Positions 23,347 to 35,300 of a stretch of DNA of 64,000 bases are shown piece after piece; position 1 is the first letter of the stretch, and the number at the start of each line of letters is the position of its first letter. Made by a program: the position numbers and the translations under genes. The DNA comes from Diplocarpon mali (lineage: Eukaryota > Ascomycota > Leotiomycetes > Helotiales > Drepanopezizaceae): NCBI GenBank assembly GCA_024741835.1, contig JAENRP010000190.1, forward strand, positions 1 to 64,000, in the 5' to 3' direction. A model generated the notes under the pieces. That model had not been told where the DNA came from. It ran no database searches and saw nothing but the letters and a program-made list of their open reading frames with translations.

Positions 23347-26300
23347 GTCGAATCTTGAAGCACCTGTAGATGCAACTATTTGCACAGTAATGCGTAGTGA
23401 CTGTACTTTGAACTTTAGTTAACGCAAGGGAATAAAGAGCACGCAAATACCATAGTTGGGCATTTCCAAAAAGAAAAAGCAGGGGTGGGGCAAAGGGGGA
23501 GGGAGACGGTGGAGATAGGGATAGGCAGCTAGGCAATGCATGCAATGCAGCCTGACTACTTAACCCGTACGCTTCAGCTCTCATAACCTGTAAGCCTGAA
23601 TTTCTCGTTGCCTAATATGTAGCCTATAAGTCTGACCCAGCTCCGTTGAATTGCTATTGAATTTGTCCTAGTTGGGGGCCAAAGTAAACAAAGCGGCCAA
23701 GCGAGTCATGGAGCGAGCGCGAACGTTTTTAAGTGGAGATGAAACACATGGCTTTTTAGTTACACGATAGAAAGACGGCTGTAGCCAACTATATAATTAT
23801 TCTCCATATCATCATATCTACTAAATGGCACACGTGCAAGAGAGTCATTTTAGTGCGCGGCGAATCAGTATTCACACTTGATGTGAATTTCAATTCGCCT
23901 AAATTATGACCAGAGGTACCTAGGACCTAAGGGTGTGTCTGCAAGCTACGACACTAATTACACAGGGAGCAGAAGAATAGTCCACAATATTCATGTTAGA
24001 TGTTCTGTGGATAAACATAATCGCTTAAAAGCTCGGCAGACTGCGGCAATCGAGACTGAAGCTTCTAAAGATCGTCTTCAAATACGATGAAATAAGCTAA
24101 GCACCCCCGAAAAGCTTGTATTGATCTCTTCTCACTTCCACATGTGCTTTTCAGTTGTACATACGAGAAACTTCTTTGAAATGACCAAGAAAACAACGCT
24201 CAATGTAACCACCGAAAAGCTGAATCAAGATCTAAATAAGCGAGGTTGGCGAGCAGTGTTCAGAAGAAAGAGCGAGAATCAGCGTATGTACATTTCAAGG
24301 TAGGGATCCAGAACCACGCCAAACTGTCCTCGAAAGAAGAGAAGGAAAGATAGTCAACTCTTCATACGAAGATCATATCTCCGCTCATACCCCGCAAACG
24401 GTCAAAAGTCGTCAAGGGATGGATATTACCACACTGGTGAGAAGCTAGTGGAGTCTTGTCTCATACAAGAGCAAGCCTTGCCACGGTGATGAAGACTTCA
24501 GATCATCCCAAGGACGGCGAGGGATTATCTCAGCCAGAACGACCCATCCTCGTCGCCAAATAGCATTGCGACTTTTCGAAATTCCAAATTCAGCCTTCAT
24601 CGGATCCCGCTGTCAATATGCCGACTGAGCGGCCGTCAAGCTGCCGTAGGCAGGCTTCGGAACTGCATCCCCTGGATCCCAACGGGGATGTCTTGCTTGT
24701 TCTGAGCCGAATCACAGCCCTTATGGATCCAGGGGACAAGCACGCGGGATTCGAAGAATACGATGCTATCGATGCTGAAGATGGCGATGATAGCCTCGTG
24801 GCCGTTGAAGACGTAGAAAGGGATTGGAGCGCCCCTCTCTCCTTGCCCGGCTACACCGGTCTGCAAAGCCGTACTCTCTGCCTTGGCGCGGTGTAGGCTG
24901 TCAGTACTTTACTGCTTGTAATCTAGGATAGCTTAGAAGAGATGCATGATAAATCAATCGATTATATACAAGCTATGCGATTTGCGATGACTTATGAACT
25001 ACGCCTTCCCCTCCTCTTTCAGAAATCGATAAGTAGTTGTCTACAAAGCTAGTTTGCGAATTCAAGATTGCCTTGGTAGACTCTAAAGATTTACATGTAG
25101 GAGCTGGCTTACTTGTATTATAGCTTCGAATGTAGATGCTATTATTGACAGGATTATATAAGAAAGAATAAAGGGTATATATTGAATACCAGGAATAGCT
25201 TCTAGTTAAGGGGAGTGACTTTCTATCTCCTTGAATATTGTCTAGGATAACAAAACTTCGACCGAAGGATCCAGACTGAGGAAGGGGGATAAAGGGGTAT
25301 TTTAGGAATTACACATTTAAGACCTTTAGCTATTATATTTAAAGCTAATATTTAAAGCTCAGTTTATACCTTCTTAATCTCTTACAAGAGGACTTAACTC
25401 GTATTATGCCACTGATCATAAGACTTTAAGAGCTCTAGTGACTTACATGGTATGTATTAGCTTTTTAAGTATCTACCCCACTGACAGAAACGATATCTAC
25501 TTCACTCACAGAAACTATCATTCAAAGAACTATATAACTATGCTTGAATTGCTTGAAGCAACGTTTCATAGCCGAATCATAAACCTGCAGGAATAGAAAT
25601 ACAAAGCGCGGAATTGAGGGCCTTTCCCCTCCAGCCTTACCCTTTTCACATCCTACACTCTGTATGTAACTCCTCAATTCAGCATGTCTGTATCTCCCTC
25701 CAAAGGTCTCAGCCAGCGCGTTCGTATAGGCCCGAGACGCAAATCAGCACCACCTACCTGCCGACCTACCCAGCTACATCTCGAGCAACATGGAAGTCTT
25801 CTTTTCGACGTCATGCATGGGCATACGAGACGCGTTCGCAAGATCCATGTAGACTCGTGGCCGCGCTTGGCGACCCTTGTCGACTGCTACTACCTCCATG
25901 GGGCGGCCGACTCGTCTTCTGGGAGGCTTCTTGCTCGGAGGTAGGACCGGGGCCTCCGCAGGATGAGCTGCAGTGTTGGGGTCGGAGTGGCTGTAGTCAT
26001 CCAGCATGAGAAATTTCTGCGCGGGAATCTTGAGCATAGGGTCTTCGGGGCAGTCTCTTGCGCAAGTGACAGGATGATGCGTGCGCTACAGCATTTACAA
26101 TTTTTGGTATCTTATGTCTTTTAGCCCAACCATATACCACTTCCACCACCGTGGGAGAAACAAAGTAGTGCCCAAGAAATAATCAAAGATTCCTCGACTT
26201 GTTGGTCAGCATTTTCTTACTAATGTGAAAGACGAAGGACGAGGTTGGGATGTGCTGCTTCACCGTGTGGCAACCAGTCGTCTCCTCACAAAGCAAAGGT

Positions 26301-26715
26301 TAGTATCCGTCGCCGGAAGCAGGCAGACGACAGTGCTGAACCCGATCTTAGATATTGCGCGCATAGCAGCTTTACATGTGGATGGCTGAAGACATCGTTG
26401 CGACCACACGTGAAGTCTAGCTGGCAAGATCCCATTGCTTACTTGCCTGGACGTGTAGTACTTCATACTCCTCCGAGTGGAGAGATTAAACATTTCTTTT
26501 TCAAATTGGAATAGAATTTCGTTATCATGTCCTTCATATGCTTCATATCCTGTCATAATATGCGAAGGTAGGGACTAGCTAGCCAGCTGTTTCCAATCCC
26601 CGATACCCCATCTCAGAACGTACACAAGAGGTATACCCAGGCCCAACTCCGTAAAATTCACACACGGCCTCGTGAGGCCAGTCAGAATCGCGTATCAATG
26701 CTGTGTTTCTGTCGT
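23347..26715. other. Gene-poor stretch, AT-rich in part
   Basis: Apart from the BTB-like remnant at 24618 no gene is supported. The 24,900-25,600 part is strongly AT-rich and resembles eroded repeat DNA. Around 25,684-26,037 short ATG-started frames overlap on both strands. One on the minus strand contains KKPPRRRVGRPMEV, which resembles an AT-hook, but neither frame is otherwise convincing. Confidence 0.5.
24618..24896 (+). pseudogene. Truncated N-terminal fragment of a BTB-type protein
   Basis: A 92-codon frame from a true ATG carries LHPLDPNGDVLLVLS near its start, matching the lead strand (DPdGDvxxVL) that precedes the BTB core in this fungal family and is also present in the two BTB loci at 0.8-3.0 kb. 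It is followed by an acidic Asp/Glu segment, as in relatives, but the BTB core never appears. The sequence turns into an AT-rich block directly downstream. Read as a remnant; a short genuine protein cannot be excluded. Confidence 0.4.
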
Positions 26716-28634
26716 TCATCTTCCTTCGTATTTCGGCTTCCTAGCCATGTTCGCGATAGGCGGCGGCCTGTCATCTACCGGGTACGGTAGTGGAAGCCGG
26801 GGCCGGCCCACCGGTATCCTGGCCACCGGGTCCTGGATAGGTGTCTTGGGCGGCAGAGGTGGAGGCTCGATCCGATGTGGGTATTTTTGAACGTGTGCTT
26901 GAGGCTGTTCGTCAGAGCTCGTGATGGCGATTTTGTCGGCTCCGCTAGCAGTCATGTACTCGCCCGGCGTGTGGGCGTGCAAGGGCAGTCGGTCTGAATT
27001 CGTGTCTCCGATACTGGAGTTGGAATTGTGAGGCGAGTGTCTGGGATAGTTCTCGCGCGACGAGCGCGGCGACGGCGTTTGCTTGTAGCCAGGGACTTCG
27101 AGGGTATCGTGCTGCCCAGACTCGTAGGATGTGCGGGGAGGTGGGCTGTGCACAGGTTGGAAGGAGACATCAGCGGGGAGTTCAACGGCGTTGGGGTAAG
27201 GTTCAGGGACGTCGGGTAGAGTCAGGCCCTGGTAGTGTCCGAATAAGCCTCCAGCTTTCTCGTTTTCGTGCCTCGCTTTGGCACGGAGGATCTTGGCAAG
27301 TTTTGCTGCCGCGTCGACATTCATCCGTTGAACGTCGCTCTTGCTAAGATATCTCCTGGTTCCCGTGCTGATATCTGCCAGACGATTCCACTCGTTCATG
27401 CCGAATTCGCCGACGCCGACCTCCACATTGAATCGGTAGTAATTCTCGATGTTGACTCCGCGTTTGGTGAGGCCTTCACTGACCATGTACTGATGTGTCG
27501 CCTCGCAACCTTCAATCTTCGAGATGAGCCGCCGCCTGGCCTCGGCAAAATCGCCCATGAACCCCTCGTACCACAGGTGGGAGTTCTGATCGCTCCCCGT
27601 CGGCCTTCTGCCAGTTCCGATGCTGACGAACACACCCACGTCACGACCTGGCCACTCATTCACGCAAGCTTCGTCCAGAGCGACCGGCGCCGGGTTGAAC
27701 TGCCCTGCACCTTCATCGATGAATACGGAATGGCCTATTTGAATCGGCTTGAAAGCAAGACCAGTTGCCGACGTGGCTCTCCCTGCCTGCCATATCGTGC
27801 AGTCAAATTCTGGCGGGGGCTCTTTGCGGGAGTCATAAGACCGTAGGAGCGCGGGCGGGGCCCCTCTGGGAGTCCCTTGGTAGACGGCCGTGACACAACT
27901 AGAGCGTGTTAGCGAGGCGAGAGCTTGAGAGGTGATAACCTTACGTCTTGGTTCGAATCTCTCGGTTGTCGTACAGTAAGGCATTGGGGTTTCCGTATTT
28001 CAGCCCCAGCGTCGGCCGGCTCTGATAGCTAGAGGGGCTCCTGGCACTGAAGCTTGCCACGCTGGCATTGCTCGCATGGCGCCGAGGGGAACTTCTGTTC
28101 AGGGGACTGATCGGGCTGCTGAGATCTGCCACTTCCTCCGGCTCCTCTCCATCGTTGCCTTCACGCTCGAGTATGGTGTGCTCCTTCACGCACTGCCGGA
28201 TAGCTTCTTCCAACTTGGAAGCCTTGAATAAGGTCGAGCGGTAAGGGATCCCAGCAATCGTCTTGTCCGTCTCGAATACCTTCCTCGTCATCTGCACGTA
28301 GACCTCTTTACACGTCTCCAGATCCAGCCGCAGCCTGCCCAACATGATGGCGATCAAGCCCCCCGTTCCTGTCCCTATGATCAGGTCAAAGTGATCGGCC
28401 GGCTTGGGAATCTGATCCCTCCTCGGGGCTTTGCCTTCGGTCTCGACGTATGTTCTGTGCATAAGCTCCTGAATGATAATCAACATCGAATAGCCCCGCA
28501 CGCCCCCTCCATCTGCGAGAGTGTCAGTGAGCCGGCCACACAAGAGATCGGTGTCCGCTGCTACCTAGAGAGAGAATGCGAAGCGGAGGCCCTTTCGTGG
28601 TATCCTTCCGCCGCATCCCGCGGTTGTTGTTCAT
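26716..28634 (-). CDS. Patatin-like phospholipase-fold protein lacking the nucleophile serine
   Basis: Three exons (28634-28565, 28512-27945, 27898-26716) with 52- and 46-nt introns give 606 aa. The patatin glycine-rich oxyanion motif DGGGVRG is rebuilt exactly across intron 1 (residues about 24-30). The nucleophile elbow, normally G-x-S-x-G, reads G-T-G-T-G-G, with Gly72 (codon GGA) in place of serine. The aspartate motif region reads FIDEGAGQFNP (Asp about 273). The fold is otherwise well kept: LGRLRLDLETCKEVYVQMTR, PYRSTLFKASKLEEAI, then VFVSIGTGRRP. The last 170 residues are Pro/Ser-rich and disordered. Similar serine-less fungal patatins are known to me, so this may be a regulatory or lipid-binding pseudoenzyme. 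The upstream frame to 28730 begins at TTG and is not preferred. Confidence 0.85.
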
Positions 28635-29050
28635 CGTGGTTGGTGGTTGCGCAGTGCCGTCGTCGGATTCCACGATCGCTGCGAGACGGCTCCTTCGTCT
28701 CTGCGACGTGCTTCCACCGGGAGCTGACAAGAATTTGAGGCGCGCCGTTGTGACCGCGGCCGTGCGAAGATGACTGTGTCGGGTTCCTCGTCGCGGGGGG
28801 GGGAGATGAGAAGACGCGTGTCAGCCTCGCGAGGAACCGGCGGAGGAGGTGAGAAAACCTGGAGATTTGCTCGTCGGGGCGCGAGAGAGGAGGGATGCTG
28901 GTCGAGCGTGACGATATTCGCAAGGCTATGCAGCGTTTACCGACAGGGGCTGTGGGATTAGTCGACGGGGAGTACGAGTGCTCTGCTGCAGATAGGCTGT
29001 TTTGGAGATTTACCCCGAAGTATATTGGAGCGATTATTCGTACTCGACGC

Positions 29051-29069
29051 ATACGTAGAGTCTACGTAT
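29051..29069. repeat. Perfect short palindrome
   Basis: Arms ATACGTAGA and TCTACGTAT flank a single G, forming a 9-bp perfect inverted repeat. It lies upstream of the patatin-like gene start. Function unknown. Confidence 0.8.
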
Positions 29070-29721
29070 TCGAGCGCTTGACCGTGCTGCTCGTTAATCT
29101 CGAGACCCGAGGCGAAATCATCATCGGAAATTAAGACTGGTCGTCAAGCTCGTCTAACGTCAGGACCCTAGTTATATTTATTCCCAGATAAGATCATCCG
29201 TATATAAATATCCGCAGATTTCGATCTCCACGCGTACGCAGCTGTTTTTCTTTTCCACCTGGAGCTTGTTCCCCCCTTCCCCTCTCCCAGATTCGGATCC
29301 GTACGGTTCGCCTGGGGGGTTGCCGCCGATCGCCAAGCAGCTTCAGCTTCTCAGGAACCTCACTCCTCTTCTGTGTCAACGGAGGCTATCTCGTGGAATA
29401 TCTCCAGAGGTACGTCACGCTCGGACAATACGGCATCGAGGGCATCATTCCTCATCGGCCGCTGGGAGGCCGACTCGCGGTCGCCACGATGTGGTTGACC
29501 GGCTTCCTGGAGTTCGCTCTTGAGCTCCAGAGAGGGGTCGACGTTTCATCCGGAGGGGTGGCAGTGCATCCCCAGCAACAAGGATTCTCGATTATCGTGA
29601 ACACGACATACGAGTACACAGTACGTAGAGTACGAGTCTAGAAAAAAGACTGCCGCTCCCTCTCCCACATAGCAGGTCCCCGTTTTTCATTAATCTATTC
29701 CGTGCAACTACAGAGTGCGCA

Positions 29722-29763
29722 CTCTACTCGTACAGCTCTACTCGTACAGCTCTACTCGTACGC
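29722..29763. repeat. 14-bp tandem repeat, three copies
   Basis: Three consecutive copies of CTCTACTCGTACAG are present, the last ending GC instead of AG. Related TACTCG/CGAGTA words occur nearby at about 29,040 and 29,630. Confidence 0.85.
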
Positions 29764-30779
29764 TTCGCCGGAAAAGACTGAGCGTCGTGGTTAAGACGGT
29801 ACTTGCGTAGGCAATACCTTGCTCGCCCGAGGACGAGCGGCGATGTTAGATTAGGAGGTAAGCTACCCGGCTAATCTGCCTGGTATACGTATCGAAGAGA
29901 AATGAGGAGCGAGCTCTTGGTAGGTGACCTTGGCCCCATGTCAATAGAAGGGCAACCGACGGGCTCAATCAATCAACCGTATGGGAACCCCGAGTAAGAG
30001 ACCAAGCGCACCCAACCAAGTGACTCGCATTTCGCGACGCCTCTTCAAGATTCAAGGTTTCCAGCGACGATCCGCGATGGAGACGAAACCTGGCTCGAGT
30101 ATTCTGATATCGTGTTCGGCACAAGGCACATGGTATCGCAGCAACCCATGTCCAAAGGTACACACTGGTCCAAGAATAAGACATCACGTGATATACCCGA
30201 CTCCAAGACTCGTCACTTGGGCTCATAATAGACTCGTTCCAGCTCCTTGTCAAACGATCATGTCCAAGTATCCAATAGTCACGTGCGCATGCGCTTCGCC
30301 GAACCCCACATGGCGCTTCTCGCGTCTATCGTTTACCTTAAGCGCGTCAACCACGCATTTCTATCCAGAACCCGCTGAGTTGGATACTCGTTTTCTCCCC
30401 GCAAGAACTGCAACGACAGAATTGTCCGCCTCGATCAGGAGAACAAATCAAAAGCAGTACCGCGCCCAGAGATCGAAGATATATATCTAACTACAACCTG
30501 TCGAGCCTACGAACCCTACAAGGGATTCTCCGATCGATCATCGTAAAAGCATGGAGAAAATTGAACGGAAAAATTGAAATTTAAATCACCGGCTCTTGCA
30601 GTAATTTGATGGTCACTGACAATAAGAAGTGCCCGTTATTGAAAATTGAGAATAACTAACGTAAGTTACAGTCAAAGAAGTATCGAAAATTACGTTTTTC
30701 TTTAACCCAAGTAGTTTTGACGATAAGCTTCCAATGACTTGTTTTAACAGCCTTCGAATCAGCCCATTCTTGTTAGATG

Positions 30780-30960
30780 TAGTCAAGTATTGAACCGAAG
30801 GCGGCATGAATTCAAGAAGGTATTTGAATTAAAGTAGGTGTTGAACCGAAGGATATGCTGTGTCGAAGAATGTCTCCAATCGAAGACAGTGTCAAATTGA
30901 CGTTGCCGAATAAGAGGTATCCAATCGAAGGAGGTGACTAATCAAAGGAAACATTTAAAA
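30780..30960. repeat. Degenerate short tandem region (AAYCGAAGG-type words)
   Basis: Words such as GAACCGAAGG, GTCGAAGA, AATCGAAG and AATCGAAGGAGGTG recur every 15-40 bases in an AT-rich context. Spacing is irregular, so this is an eroded array or a purine-rich low-complexity stretch. Confidence 0.4.
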
Positions 30961-31446
30961 AGATATCAAAGGAGAAAGCTTCAGTTCGAAAGAAGTAAAG
31001 TATAAAAGTATACAAGTTGGTAATATTCTCGGTTCTTGCATATACGTTACATAATTTTGAGCTATCGTACGATTTCACCTTGAAGAAATAATGAAATTGG
31101 ATTAAAATAATCACTCGATTCATAAATCAATGAGCTTTCTGATAGCCATTCTTGGGTGATTTCCAGTCATCTGCATCATTTTTGCACTCATTAGCTGAAA
31201 ACCTGAAATCATCTCGGTAGGGCAAGTGCACTGGGAACTAGCGAGCTGGGGTGCTCGAATTTTACATCACACAAGTGAGGTGCCTCTCGAAACGACCTGA
31301 CTAAATACCTAACACATCTTCACCAGTCGATACTTAACAGCAGGGCATGGGAATCCAGTTTTTAGTTTCTTCTCCAGCACAGCATAGCGAGATCACAGAC
31401 TCGACTATCCTTCTGCAACCCCGACCTCCTCACCATATCAGTATTC

Positions 31447-31770
31447 ATGCCCAGTATCCCATATTCCCATCCAACAGGCCAAGAACCAACCATCTCGTCG
31501 GGACGACTCTCTCCTTACGCAGCAGGAAAGATCAAGCCCCCACGAGCCAGCGCCGCAGCTTCATTTTCTGCTGCGGCAAGCAGCGCCGGCTACCCGATGA
31601 CAACACACACCAAAGACATCCTCCACAGCGCCAGTCAGAGAAAAGCACCTGAGAATTTCGGAGCCGCGACGGGAAGCGTTCCAGGAGATCCCTCCGCGCA
31701 CTCCTGCAGAGCGCTGGTCGAAGCTCGCGCGTCGGCGGGTTCGGAGAGCGACTCGGTCAAGCAGATGTAA
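31447..31770 (+). CDS. Possible small Ser/Ala-rich protein, unrecognised
   Basis: An ATG-started frame of 107 codons, rich in Ser, Ala and Pro, with GC-rich third positions unlike the AT-rich DNA just before it. No motif is recognised. Its end, CAGATGTAAGG, resembles a splice donor (GTAAGG), so a further exon may exist. A chance frame in GC-rich DNA is equally possible. Confidence 0.3.
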   Translation: MPSIPYSHPTGQEPTISSGRLSPYAAGKIKPPRASAAASFSAAASSAGYPMTTHTKDILHSASQRKAPENFGAATGSVPGDPSAHSCRALVEARASAGSESDSVKQM

Positions 31771-32319
31771 GGATGTATCGCGCAGGCCTCGACGCTGGGC
31801 GAGATGAGCACTTCTGCCCTGCTTTGGTAGGCTCGTACCCTAGCGGGTTGCTTGTGCTGTGCTTGGATGAGGTGGAAGTGGCGGAGCGTGGATTAGACGC
31901 AGGCCGTTCTCCAACGCTCTTACGAATCCTGGAAAGAAGCGTCCAGGTATATCGAGTCGATGCATGAAGCCGAGGATGACTGAGGATGCTGCCCATACGT
32001 CGTTCCGTTGAGGCCCGAAGGGCGTGTTTGGCCTCGTGCTATCTGACTGCCAACCTACACACTTTCATCTTCTTGGCTGGACAGTGCCGTTGTGGGTTGT
32101 GATGTCTGTGAGGGGCTACTCTCCCAGTCGTTGTCACTTTCAAGTAGCGGATCTTTTTTCCTTAAAAATAATTGTAAGACTACGCGGAGGCAAATGACTT
32201 GCTTACTCCTAGGTTCTTGGGCAAGATCTCGGCTATTAACCCCTTTTCGCTAAGCGAGGAATACTAAGGGGCTCGCTAATCTTGTTCTCCTACAGCCCCA
32301 ACTGTGCAATTTCACCCGT

Positions 32320-35300
32320 CTACTTTCCCGTAAATCCTACAGCTTCTGAGGTTTCGAGATCCGCGGGCAACAGAATCTTGCCTCCCAAGATCTGACCCAT
32401 ATGCGTCTTATCAATCCCCTCGCAATTCCTTCGGATCTTTGTCATAAGCACCTTCAAGAACTTGACAGGACTATCCTTCAACGTACAATCAGAGCCTGGC
32501 CCAGCACACCCATTTCGATGGATGATGAAGCCGTCAGCAGCAACGATAGTGCCGGGCCCACTTTTCTCGTAAGCAAGACCGAGTAGCTGGCAGACTTCCA
32601 CATACTCCTGGTATGAACTGAAGTACAGCTGTCCCGCAAACAAGTTCAACTGCGTGATAAGATGCCGAGGGATTGTAGGCATCGCTGGTCGCACGGGAAC
32701 AGTGTACAGATCTAAGCCGTCCAAGGCGCGGAAGCCCATGTTCGGCCGCGGCGAGTAGAGGTGGAGCGTCACTCTCTTGGAATTGGCGATCTGCGGCAGC
32801 AGCTCATGAGCCTCGAACGGGCTGATGATCATCATGAATTTGACATTTTCCTCCCGTTTACGAGTGCTGGTGAGAATCCACTGCACAGGTCGCTGATACC
32901 AATCTGAGACGTAGGATTTTCCAGACACTACAACTGTGCTAGCGAAGTCTGCAGTGACAAGGAGATCTCGGGGTAACTGTGCTATGTCGAGGTATGCCGC
33001 TGCACTGGTGTCGGCCAAAGCTTCGAAAGCGGGTTTGTAGGCCTTGGAGCCGGGGACCGGGGTGCCGTGGACAACAAATGTCATCAAATCCCTGTCGATT
33101 TTGTGACTTGCTGGAGCAGCAGGTTTTGGTTTCTGAATTTGACGCTCGGCTTCGATCTCTGGAGACAGTTCGCGCTCCTGTTCTTCCTGAAGTGTGGAAG
33201 ACGAGAATTCCAGATCGGTGAACTCTTGGCAACGATCTCGTATGAGCTTGAGATTTTTGTTTTCTCCAGTCTCGCCGAATATGGTATCATGAGTCTCAAA
33301 TCGAGGTCGGTACCGATCTTCCAGACTTTGTGCTTCGTCCTCGAGGAATTTTTCGGCTGTATCTTTCGAAATTTGTCTGTTGCCAGCAGCGCGAGCCCCA
33401 GCACAGATCGCATTCTGTCTCTCAAATCTTTGTCCTTGGGTCATCCAAAGTGGCATTGAGCGTCGGATGTCAGCGGAAGTCTCCGAAATGGCCCATTCAA
33501 GAACGTCAGACACTTCGATAGACACCTGATCACTCTTCAATGATCGCTCTAGAATCTTATCCCTGACCTCCTGCGGGATACAGAAGACGACTGATTGTCC
33601 TTTACCGAGTTGTCTCATTCTCATGCATGCTACTAATGTTAGCAAGAGAAGTAATGACTGGCTGTCAGACTTACCTTGGACCAGTCGATCTTTCGTCAAG
33701 CTGGGCCCCAAAGTAACAGCTGCTCGATAGTGTATCGGTAATTTCAAGTCAGTCCCTCTAGTATGAGCCTCGTCTAGAAATATGACGCAAGCATCCGGCT
33801 GCGTTGCGAAAGGGGAGGTTTGCCAGGATTCGACTCTTCCTTTCCGATCTACAACACAAAGCTCATCGTGATCGTCGAAGAACACAGCAGCTTGGGTATC
33901 GTTTCGATCCGAAGCCATCTCCAACCACTGTCTGGCAACCATGATATTGCTGAGTTCCAGAATCTGAGCACCCACATCAAGAATCACTCTGACTTCCGGC
34001 TTCATTTTAGTCACCATTTCCATCAATAGTTCTGCATCCGAGCCACATGTAGCTCCCCGGCCCGGCATAATTGCGACACCATTCTCTGGTCGAAGAAGGT
34101 AATCTAGTACCAAAGCATTCGTATGCTTCTGCTCCTGAAGGTCGAGATGTCCAACACTAAGAGGAAGGACCTTTCGAGAATCATTTGTGCCACTAAATCC
34201 GGTCGTCGGAAGGGTCTTGCACCGACCAATGTCCCAGCCTGATGCTGAAAGTTTGTGTGGAAATTCCTTCATCTCTTTTGGGAAGACGATGTGTGCCAAG
34301 TAGTAGTCCACAGCTGCCTTGGCATAGCGTAGAGATGGAAAAACCAGTTCTACACATTGAGCCTCATCTTTGAGATTAATACCCGAGATACATTTGAAAG
34401 CAGCTGACAGTCCGGGGGCATCCTTAACCCATTCTTGATATTCCTCTTCAGCTTGGTCAGACTTCGAAAGGTGATTCAAGGCGAGGAGTAGCTCATCATT
34501 CTTTAGTCCACTGTAATAGAAGCTCAAGGATGTGAGAACAAGAACGACGTCAGGGTGGCTGAACTCCGACCGAGGTGCTGGATTATCTTTGGCTCGGTAG
34601 GGGACAGCTAACTTCGTAGGAGGGCTCCTGGTAGAATCAAGGCCATAATTGACTCTCCAACGTTTTTGACCGAGTGCGAAAGAAAGTACCCCACCAGCTA
34701 AGAGACCGCGTAAAAGCAGCAGTATTTGACTTGTAGAGTCATTCCAAAAGCCGCCTTCGCTCTGATTCTCCACCTGAATGATATCTGATTGGGTGAGGTC
34801 GCGCTCAGTGATGTACTTGTGGACAGATTGTCGGATTGCCTCTGGCTGTCGGGCAATCGGGAAGCCGTTTAAGCCAGTCTCACAAATGCGCCTTGCAATG
34901 ACGATGAAAAGCTTCTGTCCGGCGGCAGCACGGAGAACCCGGGTTCTTGGGAAAGATCCTGTTTGGCGTTGATCAACCTCGACCGAGTTCGGAAATTCTT
35001 TCTTCACTAAAGGCACAAGGGTTCTGACTAAGCTCAAAACCTCTTGAATACAGACCCATCGCTCTGGGCTAAGCTCAATCGGTCGCTGTGTACCCATGGT
35101 ATATATTAATTCAAACTTGACACTGAAATTCTCGTCACTTTCATCCACAATGTCGCGAGATGATGTGTCGAAGAACTCCTGTGTGTTAAGTAATGATTTT
35201 CCGACCTGATCTTTGCCCGTGATCATGCACTCGAGTCCCATCAGCTGAAATGATAGGATATGTTCTGGTTGGACTAGTAGAACGCCACCATTTTCCATGC

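Larger units (their letters stand above)
28635..32319. other. Gene-poor stretch between the patatin-like gene and the giant gene
   Basis: No well-supported gene. It holds a 19-bp palindrome near 29051, a 14-bp tandem triplet at 29722, a degenerate tandem region near 30,780-30,960 and AT-rich DNA at 30,500-31,200. A GC-rich 107-codon frame at 31447 (+) starts at ATG, and a coding-like fragment lies at 32055-32165 (-). Confidence 0.5.

Noticed and set aside
25684..26037. Overlapping small frames on both strands, one with an AT-hook-like RRRVGRP
   Set aside because: A single short basic motif in an 87-codon frame is not enough; both strands are equally open.
28561..29052. 163-codon minus frame upstream of the patatin-like gene
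   Set aside because: It overlaps exon 1 in another frame, and the patatin start and intron 1 explain the coding signal.
29785..29865. tRNA-like GTGGTTAAGACGG word followed by paired GC-rich segments
   Set aside because: No T-loop (GTTCRANNC), no acceptor stem pairing, and no plausible anticodon arm.
31757..32020. Minus frame containing QRNDVWAASSVILGF, resembling kinase subdomain IX (SDxW)
   Set aside because: Only one weak motif, with no other kinase subdomains on either side.
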